From: Cyrtodaria siliqua
Lineage: Eukaryota; Mollusca; Bivalvia; Adapedonta; Hiatellidae
DNA: 64,000 bases
Direction: 5' to 3'
Assembly: GCA_037043455.1 (NCBI GenBank)
Contig: JAWPHD010000005.1
Location: 744,001 to 808,000 of the forward strand
Of the stretch, positions 57,550 to 64,000 are shown piece by piece. Within the stretch, counting starts at the first letter, position 1. Each line of letters starts with the position of its first letter. The translations under genes and the position numbers were made by a program. Under the pieces are notes generated by a model. That model made no database searches. It worked only from the letters and a program-made list of their open reading frames with translations, and had not been told where the DNA came from.

Positions 57550-58630
57550 TAAACAGAGACAAGTCACACGTTCGAATCTCCGTGAGAGTTACTAGAGAGC
57601 ATTCTGTTTAGGATGTTGATTTAAATGTAGCAATAGTCTCACAAAGTGTTGCAGGTCGCTCCAACACATATTCAATTCAGCAATTAGAATCGTGTATCTT
57701 GAATCAAACACTATAACCATTTATCTGAAGAGACGGTCGATTATGCCGCATATATGGTGTTGTACGGATACTGTTGTTAATCATTAAGAAAATCAAACGT
57801 GATATTAGATATTTCATCTCATGTTTTAGCCGCTATATTGCTTGTAGGCATTTGTTCCGATTGGTGTATAACTCTGCTGACGTATTCAGGAAGTAAAACA
57901 AAAGTGCAGTATGCGTTATGTTTTTGCCCTATATACAACTTTTACCAATACGCGTTATATTATATCTAAATTTGGTCGTGATTTGGAAACAAGGGTTTCA
58001 TTATTGTTTGCGTGTAGCTCACTTATTACTCGAAACACATCTAAGACACATATTAAATATAAATACTTCTTACCGTCATCTGTTCATTAGAAAAAAATGT
58101 ATTTTACATGAGCATAACCTACGTTGTTAATAGTAGCTTGCGGTCGGGATCTTTTGCATAGGTATTTATAAATTAAACAGTAAAACGTTTAATATAAGCA
58201 AATCATGCGATATAAAGTATAAGGCATATATATTCTATTCAGTTCTGGAATTCCATCTTTCTGTTGAACAATAGATCCAAGCGGAATGTGATTAATGATA
58301 TACTGAATTTCGACCACAAATTTCTTTCAATACATAATTGTTCGTGTCTCTTTAAATGCACTGAACAATGAATAACATTGACGTTTTGATAAGGTAGATG
58401 TTGGGCACATTTTGTCGTGCACAGGTTAAACTTGCATCAGAAACGCACTCGTAATTAGTAAATTGAAGTGTTGCAATAAGTTGGATATAACATACATATT
58501 ATTAGGAAGGCACAAAATTGACTAACACATAAGAAAATATTATCATTTATTAAGTTGTTTGGCAAATATTGTGCGCGGTTCCAACTTGCGAGCTGCCGGC
58601 AAACATATACCATGACAGCCCTTAACTTTT
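57550..58630. other. Stretch without a recognisable gene
   Basis: 'acgttcgaatct' near 57569 resembles a B box but has no A box at the right distance. Otherwise nothing. Confidence 0.35.
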
Positions 58631-58633
58631 TTC

Positions 58634-58807
58634 ACAAAAGAGGGCATGGCCCAAAAGCCTGATACCCTTAGAGAAGCCTCAAAAGGCTTAAACAAAAGAG
58701 GGGATAGCTCAAAATCCTGATACACTTAAAGAAGCCCCAATTGGTTTAAACAAAAACGGACATGACCCAACAGCCTTATACCCTTAGTGAAGCGCCAACA
58801 GACTTAA
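58634..58807 (+). repeat. 58-bp tandem repeat, three units
   Basis: Units start at 58634, 58692 and 58750: 'acaaaagagggcatggccca', 'aaagcctgatacccttagag', 'aagcc.caaaaggctta'. A stray 'aagccccaaaaggcttta' recurs at about 58931. Confidence 0.92.
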
Positions 58808-58809
58808 AT

Positions 58810-59640
58810 AAAATGTTTATTCAAAACTCTAATTATAAAGTAAAATGCTTCTTCATTTAATCACTTTAAAGTTATTTCTTTTCTAAAGTTTTCAATAATG
58901 TGCACAACCGAACAAGGCATGCTGCACCAACAATAAGCCCCAAAAGGCTTTAATATTTCATGATGTAATCCCGACCTAGGGGAACAGTGTCAGTATTTTA
59001 TTGAAATTTACTAATTAAAAATTGTTAATTATCATTAAATTTGATTTCACTGAATTGAAGGATTCGATGACAGCGATCAAAATGAAATGTTGATAATGCC
59101 TCTAGACAAACTAATGTCTATAAAAAAATAGTCTATTGCAATGCGACAACATTATGCATTTAAACTATGCCAGAATACATCTTAACATTTAAACATCGTG
59201 AAATGCGAAATATTTATACAAAATACCCAATGACATCATGAAAAAATCTGTTTTTACTCAACATGGACAAAGTACGAACTGCATTATCTCACTTTGCCCG
59301 GAAGAGGATGTAAAGAGTTGCGCATGCATTATTATACGAATATTACAATTTCAGATCTAGCTGACATAAACAGTGGATGCCTCCAAATAACCTTGATTAT
59401 TTCTAATAATAGCCTGTAATATTTACATTACTTTGATGTATTGGGCTTGGGGAATTAAAACAGTATTATTTAATAAATAACATGACTGACGAATGGTACA
59501 AGCTACAGAGCATGTTCTCGTGGGTTGGAATTCAGAAATGTCACGTATTTTGTATAAATATTAAGGTAAAAGAGACCAGAGTAGATCAGGGGATCAGCGT
59601 GTCAAAGTCAGTCAGTCATAGAGTCAGTATGACAGACTGT
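58810..59640. other. AT-rich stretch without a recognisable gene
   Basis: Nothing supportable beyond the stray 58-bp-unit echo at 58931. Confidence 0.4.
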
Positions 59641-59644
59641 TTCA

Positions 59645-59775
59645 GAGTGTCAACCCTTTTTGTGTTTTTGACATCATATGTCTTTGTTCGTTGTTAACAA
59701 TGCCATTCGTGTTTGTCATTTTGCGTGTTTTGGGGTTTACTAAGTTCTGTGAAAGCTTCGACGTTCATACTATTT
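59645..59775 (+). repeat. Fam-1 3' terminal fragment, subtype
   Basis: 'gtgtcaacccttttgtgttt', 'ttgacatcatatgtctttg', 'gtttgtcattttgcgtgttt' and 'aagttctgtgaaagctt' are the sense equivalent of 57115-57240. Confidence 0.65.
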
Positions 59776-60116
59776 TTTTTTAAAGTACACAACACTAATT
59801 AGAGAATCCACTACGATACAACATAAGTTTTTATGATTCGTAATTAAAAGTCTTTCAGTATATTGTATGAAAGCTTTTGATTTAGATGATCACAATATAA
59901 TACTGAAACAGTTTAAACGGTATACATATAGCGATTTTACCAAGAAATACTATCCAAACATTTTCTTTTGAGGTCAACGGTTAAAACTATTCGTCTAAGG
60001 GAACGATTATTGACCCTCGGCATTGAAATATTTACGCAGACGAACCATAGTTCATCACATATAACTAATGTCATCAATTAAATATATGAGATTTTTATAC
60101 TATTCTTAATATATGT

Positions 60117-60486
60117 ATAACTAAAAAGCTTCTCCAGCAAGGATACCGTTACCATTATTTTCGAAAAAACTTTGCAAAACTGTATTATCCTAACACTGAT
60201 CAACTTTTAAAATATAAAAGGAAAAAGTCTTCTGCGACAAAGACTAACACAACCTGACTTCTATGGTGATGCGATTTACAAACTTCGTAAAATCGTTGTT
60301 CATAGTCACTTTCATGCAATCTTTATTAAACGTGTTAACAAGTTTATCAAAAGAAGTTATGACCCTATCGTTTTGCAACATACTGCATGTTCAGTGGTTG
60401 ACTCATTTACATTTCTCCATTATGCTTTCATCTTTGATTGTGCGATGACCGGACAGATTGTGGACCCTATGATGACCTTTACCTAA
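60117..60486 (+). pseudogene. Fam-1 coding tail, longest sense copy
   Basis: The frame reads ITKKLLQQGYRYHYFRKNF, AKLYYPNTDQLLKYKRKK; after a frameshift near 60230 it continues LTQPDFYGDAIYKLRKIVV, HSHFHAIFIKRVNKFIKRSY, DPIVLQHTACSVVDSFTF and DCAMTGQIVDPMMTFT to a stop near 60486. The Fam-1 3' region follows directly, so this is the best view of how coding end and 3' region join. The N-terminal part, including any catalytic domain, is missing, as in 5'-truncated retrocopies. Confidence 0.8.
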
Positions 60487-60975
60487 ACGTAGGACCTTAG
60501 CGTTTGATGTTGTCTATAATCTTGTCTTTTCGTATCCTTAACGGTTTGTTTTCGTGTTGCTCTGGCTTCTGCCAAGTCATTGAGTACTTTGTGGCGTTCT
60601 AGGCTTTTGTTTCTTATATTATATATACATGATCATTTATGTGTTTTACTTATATTGCCTGTTAACGCCGCCTTCTTTGTTAGAGATTATAACCTGACGA
60701 GGATATATGTATGTACACTGTCCCGTTTTTTGGGATGACAATAGTGTATTATTGGGTTTTGGTGCACCCTAGGACATGGTTTTAACTCCCAACGGTCCTC
60801 TGTTTGCCCCGTTCAAAGGCGGTAGCCCTAATGTCAACCCTTGCGTGCTTATGATGTCTTATGTTGCATTTTAATCATCTTTATAATTATATATAGTTGT
60901 TCTTTGTTTGTTTGTGTGTTTGTGGTTGACTATCGTCCTTGAATGCTACTTTTCCTGGCCGAATTGTATATCTAC
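60487..60975 (+). mobile_element. Fam-1 3' region joined to its coding tail
   Basis: 'tgccaagtcattgagtactt', 'tgtggcgttctaggcttttg', 'tatattgcctgttaacgcc', 'ttggtgcaccctaggacatg', 'ttgtgtgtttgtggttgact' and 'atcgtccttgaatgctactt' in sense order, ending 'ttgtatatctacttg'. This defines the extent of the family: stop codon to end is about 490 bp here (some internal loss against 48040). Confidence 0.85.
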
Positions 60976-61026
60976 TTGTTTTGAATAGTTGTGAATACAA
61001 GGCAGCAGTAGCCTGTTAGTCAACAT

Positions 61027-61890
61027 ATGGTAGTAAAGCTCTTATTATGCGTAACATGTCCGATCTTATTGGTAAACGTTTATCTGGTTAATTACAGGTC
61101 GGAGCTATCCGAATCCATCTGAATCCGAACGCACAATTCATGTTCATTTAGTTTAAATAATAATTGCATCGTTGCGACACATGATTGACATATTTTATTT
61201 TCTAAGGAGTGTATAATTACAATGCCGTAGTAAGTAACACGAACGGAAAATAGGATCATGCGGAAACCAGTGAACACTAACGACAGAAGAAATGTTGTAT
61301 TGTGTCTGTTCGTGAGTTGTATTGTAAGATGCGACCGGAATAATTGTCATGATGTTTTAAAACTATAACGATTGGGCTCAAACATCCCCAAGAATTTGTA
61401 AGTAATATCATTACTGATACGTTACACGGGAATGTTGTTTATGACCTCTGCACAGCATTTATCGACCGCCAGTGTGAATCTAGCAATTCCTGATTAAGTT
61501 AACCGATACTGCTTCTTTTCAAGCATTCGGCCGGCAATTAATAGGGAAAGAAGATAAGTGGCTTTTACGGAAATTAAGTAGTTGACATAGACAATGATAT
61601 GTCAGAGAACTGACGGAATATTTGTTATTAAAAAACAATTGTCTTCTTGAGAAAATGATTTACGTCATAGACGCATTATTTATCGCTTCTCAGATCAGTA
61701 ATCAAATGACCTCGACCTGCCGAACGTCAAGCAGAATATACAAACTCGATTTTTGTTTCCAGTTAAAACTATTATCAAATGACCTCTACGACAAGCGATA
61801 TAAAGGACGTATTAGTTTACAGAACTTGCTAAACCTGAGAAGTATGAATCCTTCATCGATATGTGTACGTAATTATATAAGGTTAATTAT
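61027..61890 (+). repeat. Fam-6 diverged block, copy 2
   Basis: Continuous counterpart of 1958-2008 plus 2950-3650, in the same orientation, about 58 kb apart. It keeps 'tctagcaattcctga', 'catagacaatgatatgtcag', 'ctgccgaacgtcaa' and 'cgatataaaggacgtattag'. A 90-codon frame (61622-61894) lies in it, but the homologous 3.4-3.6 kb stretch is not open in that frame. Confidence 0.65.
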
Positions 61891-61894
61891 ATAA

Positions 61895-62055
61895 TGTTTT
61901 TGTATATGTAACTTAAACACAATTGCTACCATCAAAAGCAAAAGTACTTTAAAACTTTGTTTTTAAAATTCCATTTCATACATCTAGCCACATAAATAAC
62001 ATATCATCACGTTTTTCATCTAAATATTAAGTTTTTATCTGAACACATGAGACAA
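61895..62055. other. AT-rich spacer
   Basis: No feature seen. Confidence 0.4.
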
Positions 62056-62059
62056 AAAT

Positions 62060-62275
62060 GTTTCCATAGACACAACAAAAGTTACAGACTTGTTTGATTG
62101 AATCTGTTAATGAGAAATAGTATAAGATGTAACACCTATTATGCACCCAAGCACCGGTTTAAGCGGAATTCTACATTAAAATCACTCGATAGTCCCACTT
62201 AACTCGGTTGATTTTTTCAGTTGCCACACTGCACTCAACATACGCTAGTGTGAGTGTAAATTAATACTGAAGAGC
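62060..62275 (-). repeat. Fam-3-type repeat, degraded
   Basis: 'cagacttgtttgattgaatctgttaatgag' is the core in altered form (given as two parts: 'cagacttgtttgattgaatc', 'tgttaatgagaa'). 'cgctagtgtgagtgtaaatt' with 'aatactga' is the stem-loop end seen at 17690 and 21400. Confidence 0.55.
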
Positions 62276-62548
62276 TGCTCAACATGTATTTTTCTTCTTT
62301 TTTATCTCTATATTTCTGTTCTAGAAAATGTTTTATATAATAGTCATACTACCGCGTTTGATTTTATTTCTTCAAACATGTAATGTAAGTGACATATTGT
62401 AGTATAAATAAACGTTGCAGGATTTATGTAAACATATTTTGCCGTGGACACATGTGGAGCTTTCTTGGAAAATGCAAATAGTTTACATTAAAGAAACAAA
62501 TAAACCTTGTACGTACCTCGAAACTCACTATTTGTATCTTCAGTGCGG

Positions 62549-62596
62549 TGATTGTTGCATATTATATATACATGATTGTTGCATATTATATATACT
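62549..62596 (+). repeat. 24-bp tandem duplication
   Basis: 'tgattgttgcatattatata' with 'tac' occurs from 62549 and again from 62573. Confidence 0.85.
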
Positions 62597-63010
62597 CCAT
62601 ATCAGACCGAGTTCGTGTTATTATTCAAAATAACGAAATAAAGAACGTCGAACCTCGATTATCCGATCGACCGCCGTCTTTGTTTGATTTGATGTGGTCC
62701 ATTTCAGTTCCTAGCATTTGTATTAGATATGTGTAAGGCTTGTTACATTTAACTGTTTTTGCCAATAATTAATATTTCGCGACAGTATAGACAAAATACA
62801 CAAGAAATATTCTGCGGTTATGGATCTCAAACGGATTTATTTTAAAAAGTATTAAATAATATTCAAAGATTAAATATGTAGTTAAACATATTTTTTAAAA
62901 ATGCTTAAAATGATAAACTATACATTCATCTCCTCAAGAGGCGGATGTTTGAATAATCATTATGTACTAGTGTATGACTGTTATTGGTTTATTCTATTAT
63001 ACTAAACAGC

Positions 63011-63040
63011 ATTAGTAGTAGTGGTGGTAGCCACAGCAGC

Positions 63041-63077
<37 letters not shown>

Positions 63078-63358
63078 ATATTTAGTATTAGTCGTATTAG
63101 TCGTAGTAGTAGCAACAGTTGTAGCATATATAGTAGTAGCAGCAGTAGCAGTAGTAGTAGTGTTAATAGCAGTAGAAGTAGTAGTAGTAGTACTGTATTA
63201 GTAGTAGCTGTAGTAGCAGCAGCAGTAGTAGAAGAAGTAGTAGTAGTAGTAGTAGTAGCAGCAGCAGCAGTAACAGTAGAAGTAGTAGTAGTAGCAGCAG
63301 CAGCAGCAACAGCAGCATCAGCAATAGGAGTAATAGTATTAGTGGTAATGCAGTAGTA
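63011..63358 (+). repeat. Imperfect trinucleotide repeat (AGT/AGC type)
   Basis: About 350 bp of GTA/AGT units with AGC, ACA and GAA variants. Frames run through it on both strands (poly-Val/Ala/Ser in plus, poly-Leu in minus) because the unit is three bases; none is credible as a gene. Confidence 0.93.
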
Positions 63359-63359
63359 A

Positions 63360-64000
63360 TGTTATCCTTTGTACATAAGTGCAAATTAATAAGCAAGAAT
63401 GTGTGTCTTTTGCATTTAACATTATCTGCTCTCTTTCCGAGGGCATTACATTCATAAATATGTGTCATATAGACTAAATTACTAGAAAATATAATGCTTT
63501 CAGACATAACAGAACCATTTCAATGCTCTCTTATTGTGAATTGTGTTACATTAAGTACTAGACTCCTCTAGACACCTCTAGACACCTCTAACACTTGATG
63601 ATATTACGTGATGTTTTCGACATGTCACGTGGATAACGACAGTGTTCTGTCAAGATACCTTATATGCTATAAACTGCGCAATAGTTCTGTAGTATAGTGA
63701 TGTAGACGCGTCTATATTAAATCATCCACATGAATTACACGATAATTATCGGCTGGGAAACTTAAAAGCATATGCCGCCAGTTCAGTTTTAAGTAAGAGC
63801 TGAAACACGTCTATGCTTCAGGTTTGTTTCGTCATTATAAACGTCTTTAATAAGGACGTATTACGGTACACTTAGATGTATTAGCTGTGCGACACAATAT
63901 ACAAAAACGAAGGACTCACTAGTCTATTGTTTTGTCTTGTCAATGTGGGCTTTGAGGACATTATAATTGAAAGGTTGGTTACAACTAACCAGTAGTTATT
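63360..64000. other. Stretch without a recognisable gene
   Basis: Contains a short 10-bp repeat 'cctctagaca' (63566-63593, just under three units). Otherwise nothing. Confidence 0.5.

Noticed and set aside
57560..57595. tRNA-like B box 'gttcgaatct'
   Set aside because: No A box upstream at a suitable distance and no cloverleaf.
63021..63507. Frames of 111 and 114 codons on both strands
   Set aside because: Translations of a trinucleotide repeat.

Overview
The window looks like gene-poor, AT-rich nuclear DNA of an animal, most likely a bivalve mollusc. Three things point there: several non-LTR retrotransposon (LINE) remnants of invertebrate type; a dispersed repeat bounded by CACCTGAG / CTCAGGTGA with an inner 'ccgtcgtccgtccgtcgt' run and a 'tttggccc' sub-repeat, which I know from memory as common in bivalve genomes; and a multicopy retroelement tail with an LLQQG-type motif that I also associate with bivalves. 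The clade call is inference. I find no host protein-coding gene that I can assign with confidence. The longest open frames are only about 120 codons, and most lie in repeats. The window reads as an intergenic or intronic repeat graveyard.

Repeat families (labels are mine). Fam-1: 3' end of a retroelement, a coding tail (motifs LLQQGYRYH, FYGD, YKLRK, AMTGQIVDPMM) followed by a 600-700 bp 3' region; about 18 fragments on both strands. Fam-2: diverged relatives of the Fam-1 3' region, sharing their tail with a tRNA-derived SINE. Fam-3: hairpin-containing repeats with a core like CAGTCTCGGTT..GAGACTGTTCATGA. Fam-4: short element with GCAAGGT...CCTTGC ends. Fam-5 and Fam-6: long diverged duplicated blocks. 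Fam-7: MITE with CATTACGTGGT ends.

Layout. 1-0.9 kb: 3' end of an RNase H-bearing LINE. 2-5.2 kb: Fam-6 block, Fam-3, Fam-1. 5.7-8.6 kb: tandem repeats, a SINE, an old sub-repeat array and a GC-richer island. 10.8-12.3 kb: three-level nested insertion. 13.6-14.5 kb and 17.3-20.0 kb: local duplications. 15.8-16.5 kb: tandem arrays. 22-25.5 kb: LINE fragment with (CT)n, triple TGACGTCA, two perfect palindromes, Fam-1. 26-29 kb: Fam-1 cluster. 31.3-35.8 kb: 4.5 kb long-inverted-repeat structure with an ATG/splice-donor motif in each arm. 35.9-39.6 kb: a LINE with ORF1 and ORF2 remnants interrupted by two MITE-like elements and a Fam-1 scrap. 40.1-41.3 kb: a second LINE tail. 43.8-52.1 kb: duplications, a SINE, LINE 3' ends, Fam-1 copies. 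53.2-54.0 kb: two-monomer satellite-like array. 54.4-55.4 kb: GC-rich hairpin foldback element. 56.1-64 kb: LINE and Fam-1 remnants, the second Fam-6 block and a long GTA/GCA-type trinucleotide repeat.

Nothing here works as an operon or pathway. The readable story is layered transposition and local duplication, with relative ages given by which element interrupts which.
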